DNA from: Cellvibrionales bacterium
GTDB lineage: Bacteria > Pseudomonadota > Gammaproteobacteria > Pseudomonadales > JAHEIH01
Assembly: GCA_024639455.1 (NCBI GenBank)
Contig: JAHEIH010000005.1
Coordinates: 186,001 to 250,000 of the forward strand
Direction of reading: 5' to 3'
DNA length: 64,000 bases
The position numbers and the translations under genes were made by a program. The stretch's first letter is position 1, and the number at the start of each line of letters is the position of its first letter. Below, one piece after another: positions 36,683 through 46,307 of the stretch. The notes under the pieces are model-generated. The model saw only the letters and a program-made list of their open reading frames with translations, was not told the DNA's origin and searched no databases.

Positions 36683-38548
36683 TTATTGGATCACAACGTC
36701 AGCGTTGGCTCGCAAACTGGCCTGGAATGCATTCATTTCTGCACCTGCAGCCGCTTGTTGCAACATGCCGCGAAGGCCTTGACGCTCAGCATCACTCAAC
36801 GCGTCAATACTACCTGGAACGACATTGCTAACAGCGATTACAGCCAGACCTTGGTACCCCATAGACACACTGTCGTAGGCTTCGCCATCCACGCTAAGGC
36901 CAAAAGCGGCAGGAACAATACGTGGGGCTCGATTATCGCGGCGGTTAATATTCTCCAACGCAGTCACTTCAAGGCCTACCGCAGTTGCGAGTGCCGTCAT
37001 GTCGCCACCGGCACGCAACGCGTCTACCATATCGTTGGCCGACGCCTGCAGAGCATCACGGGCAGATTGGTTGCGCAACTGCTGGCTAATTTCTTGCGCC
37101 ACCTGCTCCAAGGGGCGCTGCTCGGGTGGCAGGTGTTGTGCCACACGAAGAACGACCGACTGATCAGCACTCAATTCGATCACTTCACTATTGAGTCCTT
37201 GTTCGATAAGTTCAGCTGAGAATGCTGCTTTTAAGACTTTAGCATCTGCAAAAATACCACTACCGCCACTGCGAGGAACCACGCTGCTCATTTGTAGAGG
37301 CAAAGATAATTCCTCGGCGGTATCCTGGAGACCCACAGAGTTGAAACTCATATCGGCTAACTGCTCAAGAGCAGCAATATAAAGAGGCTCCGCCTTGACC
37401 GCTGTCAACTGAGTCACGATGTCGTCACGACGCTCAGCGAGGCTTGGCTTTTCCTGCTCTTCAAGGCGAATCAGCTTGATCAAGTGCACAGCACCTTCAG
37501 TGACCACGGGCGCAGAAACTTGATCCAATTGCAGCGCTGCCAAGGCGTCTTCGAATGCTTCAGGGAACACGTCACCAGTGGTATCACCGATATCGCCGCC
37601 CTGCTCAGCTGAAAAACTATCCTCTGAATATTGCGCGGCCAATGTAGCAAAATCGCCACCAGCATCTAACTCAGATTTAATACCGTTGAGGATTTCAATC
37701 GCCTCAGATTCGCTGCGATCGCCTAATTCCAACATAATATGCGCAGCACCACGGCTAACAGAGGCTTGCATGTTGTCTATTTCACGCTGGTATTCTGCGG
37801 CAATGTCTTCTTCCGAGATATCGACATTGAAATCGGCACGATTAAGTAAAACATATTCCAGCTCAACGCTTTCCTCAGTCATAAAGCGTGCCGCATTGTC
37901 GGCGTAGTAGCTTTGAATTTGCTCTTCGCTCACTACGGTATTTTCCAACACAGGCGCCAAGGGCAAGGTCACGTAATGTACGGTGCGAGTCTCACCGACA
38001 AAACGCGCAGCCAGCGCAAGCTCTTCTGGGCTTATAAAACTTGAATTAGTAATACCATCGACCAATTGACGTAGTTCAAGATCGCCGCGCAACAATTGCT
38101 TGTAACCCAGAGGAGTCAAACCATTTGACGTTAATACACTGCGGTACATATCGGGCGAGAATACACCGTCAATTTGGAAGGTTTCAGTATTAACAATATC
38201 TCGGTCGAGAATATCATCACCAACAGCCAGACCGAAATCGGCGGCTGTTTGGCGCAGAATTTCTTGTTGTACCAATTGCTCCAGCACCGGACCACGGATC
38301 ATGTCATCATTTATGGTGGTTGGGTCGGCATTTTCACCCATTTGGCTCAACATACGGCTGCGTTGCGCCGACATGGCTCGCGCCAACTCTTGCACAGCGA
38401 TACCTTCGCCGTTGACCTTGGCAGCATTGTCCGCACCAGAGGAGAAAACTAAAGATTCGATACCAAACAAAGCAAAGGGTATAACGATAATACCGACAAT
38501 AACTTTGGCAGCGGTGCCTTGCATGCTGTCTCTAAAAAACTGTAGCAC
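36683..38548 (-). CDS. ppiD: Periplasmic folding chaperone PpiD (SurA-N and parvulin-like domains)
   Basis: 621 residues anchored by one N-terminal helix (about 12-34) with a large periplasmic part: SurA-type N-terminal helices, one parvulin-like domain (about 265-355, with AHIMLELGDRSESEAIEIL at its start), and a C-terminal region. PpiD sits at the Sec translocon and helps newly exported proteins. The gene order hupB-ppiD matches E. coli and Pseudomonas. hupB upstream has its own terminator, so a separate promoter is expected in the 106-base gap. Confidence 0.93.
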   Translation of the reverse strand: MLQFFRDSMQGTAAKVIVGIIVIPFALFGIESLVFSSGADNAAKVNGEGIAVQELARAMSAQRSRMLSQMGENADPTTINDDMIRGPVLEQLVQQEILRQTAADFGLAVGDDILDRDIVNTETFQIDGVFSPDMYRSVLTSNGLTPLGYKQLLRGDLELRQLVDGITNSSFISPEELALAARFVGETRTVHYVTLPLAPVLENTVVSEEQIQSYYADNAARFMTEESVELEYVLLNRADFNVDISEEDIAAEYQREIDNMQASVSRGAAHIMLELGDRSESEAIEILNGIKSELDAGGDFATLAAQYSEDSFSAEQGGDIGDTTGDVFPEAFEDALAALQLDQVSAPVVTEGAVHLIKLIRLEEQEKPSLAERRDDIVTQLTAVKAEPLYIAALEQLADMSFNSVGLQDTAEELSLPLQMSSVVPRSGGSGIFADAKVLKAAFSAELIEQGLNSEVIELSADQSVVLRVAQHLPPEQRPLEQVAQEISQQLRNQSARDALQASANDMVDALRAGGDMTALATAVGLEVTALENINRRDNRAPRIVPAAFGLSVDGEAYDSVSMGYQGLAVIAVSNVVPGSIDALSDAERQGLRGMLQQAAAGAEMNAFQASLRANADVVIQ

Positions 38549-38581
38549 AGGGGTACTCCACAGAAATCACACTAAAAAATC

Positions 38582-38608
38582 AAAAAAAAAGCGCATCGAA
38601 TGATGCGC
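38582..38608 (-). terminator. Rho-independent terminator of hupB
   Basis: On the minus strand GCGCATC-ATTC-GATGCGC is followed directly by nine T. Perfect 7-bp stem, 47 bases after the hupB stop. Confidence 0.9.
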
Positions 38609-38654
38609 TTCATGCCAACCCCATCAGGCTGGGGTCGGCGCACTGACGCAGAAC

Positions 38655-38927
38655 TTAGTTAACCGCGTCTTTCAGTGCTTTACCAGCTTTAAAACTAGGT
38701 ACTTTTGCCGCAGCAATCTGGATTTCAGCACCAGTTTGTGGGTTGCGGCCAGTACGTGCAGCGCGCTCTTTAACACTAAAAGTACCAAAACCTACCAAAG
38801 ATACAGAATCGCCATTTTTCAATGCGCCAGTCACTGCGTCAACAACGGCATCCAGTGCACGGCCAGCAGATGCTTTAGACAGGTCAGCAGAAGCGGCGAT
38901 CGCATCGATCAGTTCAGATTTATTCAC
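38655..38927 (-). CDS. hupB: DNA-binding protein HU-beta
   Basis: 90-residue nucleoid protein that bends DNA. Starts [19 protein letters not shown] and contains [21 protein letters not shown], the standard DNA-gripping arm region. Placed between lon and ppiD as in related bacteria, with its own strong promoter and terminator. Confidence 0.97.
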   Translation of the reverse strand: MNKSELIDAIAASADLSKASAGRALDAVVDAVTGALKNGDSVSLVGFGTFSVKERAARTGRNPQTGAEIQIAAAKVPSFKAGKALKDAVN

Positions 38928-39005
38928 ATTAAGTCCCTCATGTTTTTGTTAGTTTGTTATAAGTAACAATGTCCTCAAAGCCCCGAGAACACTGAACTAT
39001 AGGCA

Positions 39006-39034
39006 TTTATACCAACTGCCACTAGGCCGGTCAA
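39006..39034 (-). promoter_or_regulatory. hupB promoter
   Basis: Minus strand: TTGACC (39029-39034), 17-base spacer, TATAAA (39006-39011). Near consensus, about 80 bases before the hupB ATG. Confidence 0.75.
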
Positions 39035-39045
39035 GCAGCCTAGTG
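39020..39045. promoter_or_regulatory. Inverted repeat over the hupB -35 box and the lon stop
   Basis: CACTAGGC (39020-39027) and GCCTAGTG (39038-39045) are perfect 8-bp arms around a 10-base centre that holds the hupB -35 box. One arm includes the lon stop codon. It could be an operator, or a hairpin at the lon mRNA end; no T-run follows. Confidence 0.45.
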
Positions 39046-41436
39046 CGTATTAATGCGGTTTTCGTCAGTTTTATTGGTATTTTGCTCAGAATAACCCGCC
39101 ATGTACTCCTCTTCACTAAGGGATTGGGGTTGAGACTCGAGCGCAATGGATAAAACTTCATCAATCCACTTCACCGGCACAATCTCCAGATCAGCTTTGA
39201 TGTTCTCAGGAATTTCCTTCAGATCACGAACATTTTCATCGGGAATAATAACGGTTTTGATTCCCCCGCGGTGAGCCGCGAGCAATTTCTCTTTCAAACC
39301 ACCAATCGCCAATACTTGACCGCGCAAAGTAATTTCGCCGGTCATGGCGACATCGGAGCGTACCGGAATACCCGTAATGACAGATACCAGCGCGGTGCAC
39401 ATTCCAATACCGGCACTGGGGCCATCCTTGGGTGTCGCACCTTCAGGAATGTGGATATGGATATCGTTCTTGTCGTGGTAACAGGCGGTAATACCTAGCA
39501 TACGCGAGCGACTGCGCACGACGGTGGTCGCTGCGCGGATAGATTCCTGCATGACATCCCCCAGCGAACCGGTATGCATGTGTCTACCTTTACCAACCAC
39601 AGCCGCCGCCTCAATAGTCAGTAGCTCACCGCCTACCTGCGTCCACGCTAGCCCAGTCACTTGACCTATCTGGTTTTTCTCTTCAGCAACGTTGTGGCTA
39701 AACTTGCGAACACCGCAGTAGTCTTCCAGCATTGACGCATCAACTGAATCGACGGGAGGCTTACCTAGCGCGGTGTTCTTGACGGTTTTGCGGCAAATCT
39801 TGGCAATTTCACGCTCCAGGTTACGTACCCCCGCCTCACGGGTATAGTAACGCACCAAATCGCGAATAGCCGACTCATCGATGCACAACTCACCCTTCTT
39901 CAATCCGGCATTTTTTTGCTGCTTGGGCTCGAGATAGCGCTGTGCAATACTGACCTTCTCATCTTCGGTGTAGCCAGGCAGGCGAATGACTTCCATGCGG
40001 TCCAACAAAGGACCTGGAATATTTAACGAGTTAGCCGTACAAATGAACATGACCTCAGATAGGTCGTAGTCTACCTCCAAATAGTGATCGGCAAACGAGT
40101 TGTTTTGCTCTGGGTCGAGTACCTCTAACAGCGCAGACGCAGGATCGCCGCGGTGATCCATACCCATCTTGTCGATTTCGTCCAACAAGAAGAGCGGGTT
40201 TTTAACGCCAACTTTGGACAATTTTTGAACGATTTTGCCAGGCAGCGATCCAATGTAAGTACGGCGGTGGCCGCGGATTTCTGCCTCATCGCGTACCCCG
40301 CCGAGGGCCATACGAATGAATTTGCGATTGGTAGCCTTGGCAATTGATTCACCTAGGGAGGTTTTACCCACCCCTGGTGGGCCAACCAAACAAAGTACTG
40401 GCCCTTTCAACTTACGCACGCGCTGCTGCACGGCGAGATATTCTAAAATGCGCTCTTTAACCTCTTCCAAGCCAAAGTGATCTTCGTTGAGAATTTTTTC
40501 CGCTCGTGGCAGATCATGGCGCACCTTACTGCGTTTTTTCCATGGAATATTGGTCATCCAATCTAGGTAGGAGCGCACCACAGAAGCTTCCGCCGACATT
40601 GGCGACATCATTTTCAACTTGCCTAGCTCGCTATTGGCCTTTTCAGCGGCTTCGCTAGACATGCCTGACTCGTGAATTTTGCGCTTGAATTCTTCCAACT
40701 CATTGGGGGCGTCATCCATTTCACCAAGCTCTTTTTGAATGGCCTTCATCTGCTCATTCAAATAGTACTCGCGCTGGCTTTTTTCCATTTGTTTCTTAAC
40801 TCGGCCACGAATTCGCTTCTCGACTTGCTGCAAGTCAGCTTCGGCCTCCATCTTGGCGCTCAAGAAAGCATAGCGCTCTGGCGTATCGGCCATTTCCAAC
40901 ACGGCCTGCTTGTCAGACAACGGCATCGCCATATGCGCGGCCATGGTATCGACTAGGCGACTTGGCTCATCTAGGCCAACAAGCGATGACATAACCTCAC
41001 TGGGCACCTTCTTTGAGGTATTGACGTAATGCTCGAAGGCCGCCAAGGCATCCTTCACAAAATCTTCGGCACCTTCCTCTTCAATGTTTACGCCCTGCAG
41101 AATGGTGACATCAGCGCGGAAGTAACCGTCTAACTCGGCCATGTTGTCTAGCATAGCGCGCTCTGCGCCCTCAACGAGTACCTTCACTGTGCCGTCAGGT
41201 AATTTGAGTAACTGCAGAATATTCGCCACGGTACCAATATCGTAGACATCGTCCGTACTTGGCTCATCGAGTCCCGCATCACGTTGCGCAACCAACAAGA
41301 CCTGCTTGTCACTTTGCATCGCCTGTTCGAGGGCGACAATGGATTTTTCGCGCCCGACAAACAGGGGCACCACCATATGGGGGTAAACCACCACATCGCG
41401 CAGGGGAAGTACGGGCAAATTGTGAGAAGAAGACAT
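39040..41436 (-). CDS. lon: ATP-dependent protease Lon
   Basis: 798 residues. Degrades misfolded and regulatory proteins in the cytoplasm. N-terminal substrate domain (LPVLPLRDVVVYPHMVVPLF), AAA+ module with Walker A GPPGVGKT near 350-357 and FLLDEIDKMG, and C-terminal Ser-Lys protease domain with the catalytic Ser in KDGPSAG near 677 and Lys in GGLKEKLLAA near 720. Preceded by a sigma-32-like promoter. Downstream lies hupB. Confidence 0.97.
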   Translation of the reverse strand: MSSSHNLPVLPLRDVVVYPHMVVPLFVGREKSIVALEQAMQSDKQVLLVAQRDAGLDEPSTDDVYDIGTVANILQLLKLPDGTVKVLVEGAERAMLDNMAELDGYFRADVTILQGVNIEEEGAEDFVKDALAAFEHYVNTSKKVPSEVMSSLVGLDEPSRLVDTMAAHMAMPLSDKQAVLEMADTPERYAFLSAKMEAEADLQQVEKRIRGRVKKQMEKSQREYYLNEQMKAIQKELGEMDDAPNELEEFKRKIHESGMSSEAAEKANSELGKLKMMSPMSAEASVVRSYLDWMTNIPWKKRSKVRHDLPRAEKILNEDHFGLEEVKERILEYLAVQQRVRKLKGPVLCLVGPPGVGKTSLGESIAKATNRKFIRMALGGVRDEAEIRGHRRTYIGSLPGKIVQKLSKVGVKNPLFLLDEIDKMGMDHRGDPASALLEVLDPEQNNSFADHYLEVDYDLSEVMFICTANSLNIPGPLLDRMEVIRLPGYTEDEKVSIAQRYLEPKQQKNAGLKKGELCIDESAIRDLVRYYTREAGVRNLEREIAKICRKTVKNTALGKPPVDSVDASMLEDYCGVRKFSHNVAEEKNQIGQVTGLAWTQVGGELLTIEAAAVVGKGRHMHTGSLGDVMQESIRAATTVVRSRSRMLGITACYHDKNDIHIHIPEGATPKDGPSAGIGMCTALVSVITGIPVRSDVAMTGEITLRGQVLAIGGLKEKLLAAHRGGIKTVIIPDENVRDLKEIPENIKADLEIVPVKWIDEVLSIALESQPQSLSEEEYMAGYSEQNTNKTDENRINTH

Positions 41437-41490
41437 GTAGGCCTCACTTTGTTACAGGATGGACTGCGATGAAATGCAGCGACACCAATT

Positions 41491-41519
41491 ATATTGGGGA
41501 TAGAGTGGCTTAATTCAAG
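41491..41519 (-). promoter_or_regulatory. Sigma-32-like heat-shock promoter of lon
   Basis: Minus strand: CTTGAAT (41513-41519), 13-base spacer, CCCCAATAT (41491-41499). This closely matches the CTTGAA/CCCCATNT heat-shock pattern. An overlapping TATAAT-like sequence may also allow sigma-70 use. Confidence 0.7.
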
Positions 41520-41539
41520 CCGCGTTATGATTATTACGA

Positions 41540-41572
41540 AAAAAAATAAAAAAGGGTGCATAAGCACCCTTT
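41540..41572 (-). terminator. Rho-independent terminator of clpX
   Basis: Minus strand: AAAGGGTGC, TTAT loop, GCACCC, then six T, A and a further T-run. Ends clpX before the lon promoter. Confidence 0.88.
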
Positions 41573-41600
41573 AACTATAGCCATAGAAGACCAATTACGC

Positions 41601-42884
41601 TCAGTCTTCTGCCGCCACTTTAGGAGAGTCAACATTCTCGTAAACCAACAAGGGCTCAGAATCACCAGTAATGACACTTTCGTCGACAATGACTTTGCTT
41701 ACATTTTCCTCTGAGGGCAATCGATACATGGTATCGAGCAGCACCGACTCTAAGATAGAACGGAGTCCACGTGCCCCCGTCTTGCGCGCCATGGCTTTAT
41801 TGGCCACCGCACGAAGACCATCCTCGCGGAAGTCGATCTCAACCTCATCCATCTCGAACAACTTGGCATACTGCTTAGTTAGCGAGTTTTTGGGTTCGGT
41901 CAAAATACGCACCAATGCGTCTTCGTCCAACTCTTCGAGGGTAGCGATGACAGGCAAACGACCAACAAATTCAGGAATGAGTCCGTAGCGAACAAGATCC
42001 TCTGGCTCGAGATCAAACAGGACCTCACCAAAATTCTTCTTGCTCTCTTTGCTTTTCACTTCGGCACCAAAACCAATACCGCCTTTTTCTGAACGGTCAC
42101 GAATCACACGATCCAAACCGGCGAAAGCACCGCCACAGATGAACAGAATATTTTTGGTATCGACTTGCAAAAATTCTTGCTGAGGATGCTTGCGGCCACC
42201 CTGCGGGGGAACCGAAGCCACCGTACCTTCAATCAGTTTCAACAGCGCTTGCTGCACACCCTCACCCGACACATCGCGAGTAATGGAGGGGTTATCAGAC
42301 TTGCGAGAGATTTTGTCAATCTCATCGATGTAGACAATGCCGCGCTGAGCCTTTTCTACGTCGTAGTCGCACTTCTGCAACAACTTCTGAATAATGTTTT
42401 CTACGTCTTCGCCTACGTAACCCGCCTCGGTCAAGGTGGTGGCATCAGCGATGGTAAATGGCACATCTAGTAAACGCGCCAGCGTTTCCGCCAACAGCGT
42501 TTTACCGCTACCGGTGGGGCCCACTAGCAGAATATTACTTTTGCCGAGCTCTACCGCTGAATCGTCCTTGTGGTTAGCACCCCATGAAAGGCGCTTGTAG
42601 TGGTTGTAAACCGCCACTGAAAGCACGCGCTTGGCACGGGCTTGACCGATGACATACTGATCCAGCGTATCGTTGATCTCGGAAGGTGTGGGGAGTTTTT
42701 CAGCGCCCTCTTCACCTGCGGCTTCACGAACTTCTTCACGAATAATATCGTTACACAGGTCGACACATTCGTCGCAAATAAACACCGAGGGACCGGCGAT
42801 CAATTTGCGAACTTCGTGCTGGCTTTTGCCGCAGAATGAGCAATAGAGCAGCTTTCCGCCGTCTTTGCTGCTATCGTCTGTCAT
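41601..42884 (-). CDS. clpX: ClpX, ATPase subunit of ClpXP
   Basis: 427 residues. Unfolds tagged or regulatory substrates and feeds them to ClpP. N-terminal zinc-binding domain with Cys at 15, 18, 37 and 40; AAA+ module with Walker A GPTGSGKT near 118-125 and the VYIDEIDKI Walker B; the GFG-type ClpP-docking loop is seen as [10 protein letters not shown]. Pore loop GYVGED present. Directly follows clpP. Confidence 0.97.
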   Translation of the reverse strand: MTDDSSKDGGKLLYCSFCGKSQHEVRKLIAGPSVFICDECVDLCNDIIREEVREAAGEEGAEKLPTPSEINDTLDQYVIGQARAKRVLSVAVYNHYKRLSWGANHKDDSAVELGKSNILLVGPTGSGKTLLAETLARLLDVPFTIADATTLTEAGYVGEDVENIIQKLLQKCDYDVEKAQRGIVYIDEIDKISRKSDNPSITRDVSGEGVQQALLKLIEGTVASVPPQGGRKHPQQEFLQVDTKNILFICGGAFAGLDRVIRDRSEKGGIGFGAEVKSKESKKNFGEVLFDLEPEDLVRYGLIPEFVGRLPVIATLEELDEDALVRILTEPKNSLTKQYAKLFEMDEVEIDFREDGLRAVANKAMARKTGARGLRSILESVLLDTMYRLPSEENVSKVIVDESVITGDSEPLLVYENVDSPKVAAED

Positions 42885-42950
42885 GCTTCTTACCCTTCTT
42901 TTTTGGTCATGCTAATGGATATTTTAGACCATGTTCAAGCTAAAATGTGC

Positions 42951-43583
42951 TTACTGTTCTGTACCACGATGTGACAACACTTTATCTACCAAGCCATATT
43001 CAGCGGCTTGGGTACCACTCATAAAGTTGTCGCGCTCGGTATCGCGCTCGATGGTTTCCAGCGGCTGCCCCGTGTGCTCCGCCATTAAGCGATTCAACTT
43101 GTCGCGAATAATCAAAATTTCTTTGGCTTGAATATCGATATCGGTTGCTTGGCCGCGAGCACCGCCGCTTGGCTGGTGAATCATCACGCGCGAGTTAGGC
43201 AAAGCAAAGCGCTTACCTGGGGTACCACCACTCAACAAGAAAGCGCCCATCGATGCCGCTTGACCAATCACCATAGTAGTGATGTCGGGCTTGATGAACT
43301 TCATGGTGTCGTAAATCGCTAGACCCGCTGTCACAGAACCGCCGGGGGAGTTGATATACAGGTGAATATCCTTATCGGGATTCTCTGACTCAAGGAACAA
43401 CAATTGCGCCACCACCAGGTTAGCCATATGGTCTTCAACGGGTCCCACGATAAAAATCACACGCTCTTTTAGCAGGCGTGAGTAAATATCAAAAGAACGC
43501 TCGCCTCGAGCAGTTTGCTCGATAACCATGGGCACTAAACCCAAATTGGTGATGGGATCGTTATTGCCGTAATCAAAGGACAT
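42951..43583 (-). CDS. clpP: ClpP protease subunit
   Basis: 210-residue serine peptidase that forms the tetradecameric chamber of ClpXP/ClpAP. Catalytic triad Ser111 (GQAASMGAF), His136 ([10 protein letters not shown]) and Asp185. A short N-terminal propeptide is likely removed, as in E. coli. Preceded by the tig terminator, so it should have its own promoter, although I see no clear one. Confidence 0.97.
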   Translation of the reverse strand: MSFDYGNNDPITNLGLVPMVIEQTARGERSFDIYSRLLKERVIFIVGPVEDHMANLVVAQLLFLESENPDKDIHLYINSPGGSVTAGLAIYDTMKFIKPDITTMVIGQAASMGAFLLSGGTPGKRFALPNSRVMIHQPSGGARGQATDIDIQAKEILIIRDKLNRLMAEHTGQPLETIERDTERDNFMSGTQAAEYGLVDKVLSHRGTEQ

Positions 43584-43600
43584 AAATTGTTCTCCAAAAC

Positions 43601-43630
43601 AAATAAAAAAGGCGGGGTAAACCCGCCTTC
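43601..43630 (-). terminator. Rho-independent terminator of tig
   Basis: Minus strand: AAGGCGGG, short loop, CCCGCC, then TTTTTTATTT. Lies between tig and clpP. Confidence 0.88.
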
Positions 43631-43685
43631 GTAGTGCTGCCGGCGGCCTCGCTAGGACCCGCTGCTCCGAAAGTTACCCAAATGC

Positions 43686-44996
43686 TTATGCACTAGGATT
43701 CAATACGCCTTCATAAGTGCTAGCGGTTTCAACAACCTTAGCTTTTTCGAGCAAAATTTCAACCACTTGATCTTCTAAAACTGCAGATTCGATTCCTTGC
43801 AGCTGATCTTGGTTGCTGTAATAGTAGTCAATCACTTCCTGTGGGTCTTGGTAGGTCGAAGCAATTTCTTCTACCATAGCACGTACTTTGTTGGCATCGG
43901 CTTTCAGTTCTTTGCTCTTAACTACTTCGCTCAGAATCAAGCCCAGTGCCACACGGCGCTTAGCTTGGTCTTGGAACATTTCGTTGGGCAGCATGTTCAA
44001 GTCTACGTCCTGACCACCCATGCCATACTGCTGCAGCGCTTGGCGCTTCAGGGCAACGATTTCGTTATTGATCAAAGCCGCAGGGATCTGCAGAGAGTCA
44101 TGGGCTTCAACCACTTTGTCTAACACTGAAGATTTGACTTTCGCTTTAATCGCATTTTTCAGTTCACGTTCCATATTAGCTTTGATTTCAGTGCGGAAGA
44201 CATCTTCACCACCTTCTTCAACGCCATACTTAGCGAAAAATTCTTCATCCAGCTTAGGAAGTTGTTGACCTTCAACCTTGTGAAGGGTCACAGCAAACTG
44301 AACCGCAGCACCCTTTAATTCTTCCGCGTGGTAGTCTTCGGGGAAAGTCAGCTCAAGGACTTTTTCTTCACCCTTCTTCATGCCCACGATGCCATCTTCA
44401 AAACCGGGAATCATGTTACCAGAACCCAACACCAACGTCTGACCACTGGCGCTACCACCGGCGAATTCTTCACCGTCTTTAGTGCCAACGAAATCGATGG
44501 TCACCTGGTCGTCCATTTTAGCCGCACGGCGGGGGGCTTCTTTCCAAGTCGCTTGTTGCTTACGGAAGATATCGATCATGTTGTCGACATCTTTGTCGGT
44601 CACTTCAGCAACGGGTTTTTCAAGTTCAACACCATCCAATTCTGCCACAGTAACTTCGGGATAGATTTCAAAAGTCGCTATGTACTCTAAATCTTTACCC
44701 GCTTCGATTTGCTTGGCTTCGATAGCAGGTTGGCCAGCAGGTTGCAGTTTCTCTTGTACGACCGCTTCATAAAACGTTTGGTTAACAACCTCACCGATAA
44801 CTTCCTGACGCACACCGTCACCGAAACGTTGCTTAACAACTTTGAAGGGTACTTTGCCAGGACGGAAACCGTTCAAACGAACAGTTTTAGCGGCTTTCTT
44901 CAGACGTGCGTCTACATCTTGCTCTACGCGCGCAGCGGGCACGCTAACGGTCAAACGACGTTCTAAACCTGAAGTCGTTTCGATTGAAACCTGCAT
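43686..44996 (-). CDS. tig: Trigger factor
   Basis: 436-residue ribosome-bound chaperone with peptidyl-prolyl isomerase activity. N-terminal ribosome-binding domain with the GFRPGKVPFKVVKQRFG signature near 44-60, FKBP-like domain (about 155-245, DQVTIDFVGTKDGEEF), and a helical C-terminal domain. AGAGGAA precedes the ATG. It lies 58 bases after a tRNA-Leu gene on the same strand, so read-through from the tRNA promoter is possible. Confidence 0.96.
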   Translation of the reverse strand: MQVSIETTSGLERRLTVSVPAARVEQDVDARLKKAAKTVRLNGFRPGKVPFKVVKQRFGDGVRQEVIGEVVNQTFYEAVVQEKLQPAGQPAIEAKQIEAGKDLEYIATFEIYPEVTVAELDGVELEKPVAEVTDKDVDNMIDIFRKQQATWKEAPRRAAKMDDQVTIDFVGTKDGEEFAGGSASGQTLVLGSGNMIPGFEDGIVGMKKGEEKVLELTFPEDYHAEELKGAAVQFAVTLHKVEGQQLPKLDEEFFAKYGVEEGGEDVFRTEIKANMERELKNAIKAKVKSSVLDKVVEAHDSLQIPAALINNEIVALKRQALQQYGMGGQDVDLNMLPNEMFQDQAKRRVALGLILSEVVKSKELKADANKVRAMVEEIASTYQDPQEVIDYYYSNQDQLQGIESAVLEDQVVEILLEKAKVVETASTYEGVLNPSA

Positions 44997-45054
44997 GGAA
45001 ATTCCTCTTATATTGCGGATGTCACCGTGCTGTGCTTGTTCACATCGAGGTCGT

Positions 45055-45139
<85 letters not shown>

Positions 45140-45263
45140 GTATACGACCTTGCCAACGGTGCGTTGTTGCTTAAATTCCCGCACAATTTTGCATTGGCGG
45201 TGTTTTAAAGGTGCGCAATTCTGCCATAAGCCGATCACCCTTTCAACACGCTATTTACGATTA

Positions 45264-46307
45264 TTATGAGGTTAGGCATGCCGGGTCGAAGGTATAGCCA
45301 CCCTGCAGCCAATCCAACCACTCTGCAGCCGGCGCATTTTTGAAGGTCTCAAGACCTTGGCGCATGCTATGCAACTGCTGGTCAGACATGCCATCTAGGC
45401 CCAAATTCTGCACAAGATGGGTATTCTCCCACCAAAAATCGGCAAAGGCAGCCCCCCATCGATACTCTGCAAAACGGAAGCTTTCATGTGGCGCCTTGTT
45501 TGAGCCAACTACAGCAAGATAGGCTGAAGCAATGACAGGCAGCGACAACTCGAATTGATTCATAGGATTGATGAAGTAACTTCGATAACTCGTGGCGGTC
45601 AGCTGTCGATCTTGCAGTGGCCGCAGATGCAAATAGCGACTCGTGAGGCGTCCATCGTTGACCGGGTAGTTATCCCAAATGGCTGGTTGACGCTTTAACA
45701 CCCGCATCGCCTCAACCGCATCGCTTAAGTCAAGACGGTGGCTACAAACCTGACTGCCCGTCCAAAAACATTGCACCTCCAAGGGCAAATTAAGCGACAG
45801 TTTCGACCAGTAGTCATCGGGACGCTCGCCAAAAACCTCTTCCAAAATCGGATCTGAACTGTAATACGTAGGGCAAAACAAAATCTTTTCGGCATTACTG
45901 TGCTGACGTATCCAAGCCAGTGCCGTCAACTGTCTATCTGCCAAACCTGGATCATCCCCCCGCATGTCGTCGAAAAACACACCGAGATGCCCCAGTTGTA
46001 ATTGATTGAGCCGTTCTAATTTTTCTGCCAGCAACGTCGCGTCCTTATCGCTGTAGTCGAGCACCGACAATCCAACCCCAAAAGACACATTATTGGCGCG
46101 TGCCGCCTTGGAAAGAGTGCGCAGTTGGTACCAGTCACTATCTGGCCAGTGCTCGCGCCATCGCCGCCGCAAAAAAGCGTCGCCTTTTGGGGCATACAAA
46201 TAGGCATTACATTGAAAGACAGGGAGTAAATCGAGTAATTCGCGGCGCTGCTGCCAACGCCACTGACGGCCGTAAAAACCCTCAATTACGCCAAAAAGCG
46301 GTGACAT
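45264..46307 (-). CDS. GH84 family glycosidase (O-GlcNAcase-like), no signal peptide
   Basis: 347 residues. GH84 enzymes remove beta-linked N-acetylglucosamine by substrate-assisted catalysis. Signature elements in order: GVIEGFYGRQW (6-16), YAPKGD (38-43), the catalytic aspartate pair Asp113-Asp114 in FFDDM, CPTYY, FWTGSQVCS, and WDNYPVND with the substrate-binding Asn. The protein is little more than the catalytic domain and lacks any signal peptide, whereas most bacterial GH84 enzymes known to me are exported, so it should be cytoplasmic. Its ATG overlaps the miaE stop (TAATG), making it the third gene of DUF1289-miaE-GH84. Substrate unknown: recycled muropeptide sugars, or a glycosylated protein or RNA, are possibilities only. 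Confidence 0.82.
   Translation of the reverse strand: MSPLFGVIEGFYGRQWRWQQRRELLDLLPVFQCNAYLYAPKGDAFLRRRWREHWPDSDWYQLRTLSKAARANNVSFGVGLSVLDYSDKDATLLAEKLERLNQLQLGHLGVFFDDMRGDDPGLADRQLTALAWIRQHSNAEKILFCPTYYSSDPILEEVFGERPDDYWSKLSLNLPLEVQCFWTGSQVCSHRLDLSDAVEAMRVLKRQPAIWDNYPVNDGRLTSRYLHLRPLQDRQLTATSYRSYFINPMNQFELSLPVIASAYLAVVGSNKAPHESFRFAEYRWGAAFADFWWENTHLVQNLGLDGMSDQQLHSMRQGLETFKNAPAAEWLDWLQGGYTFDPACLTS

Noticed and set aside
42885-42950. Sigma-32-like CTTGAA ... CCATTAG before clpX
   Set aside because: The -10 part lacks the CCCC stretch; match too weak to call.
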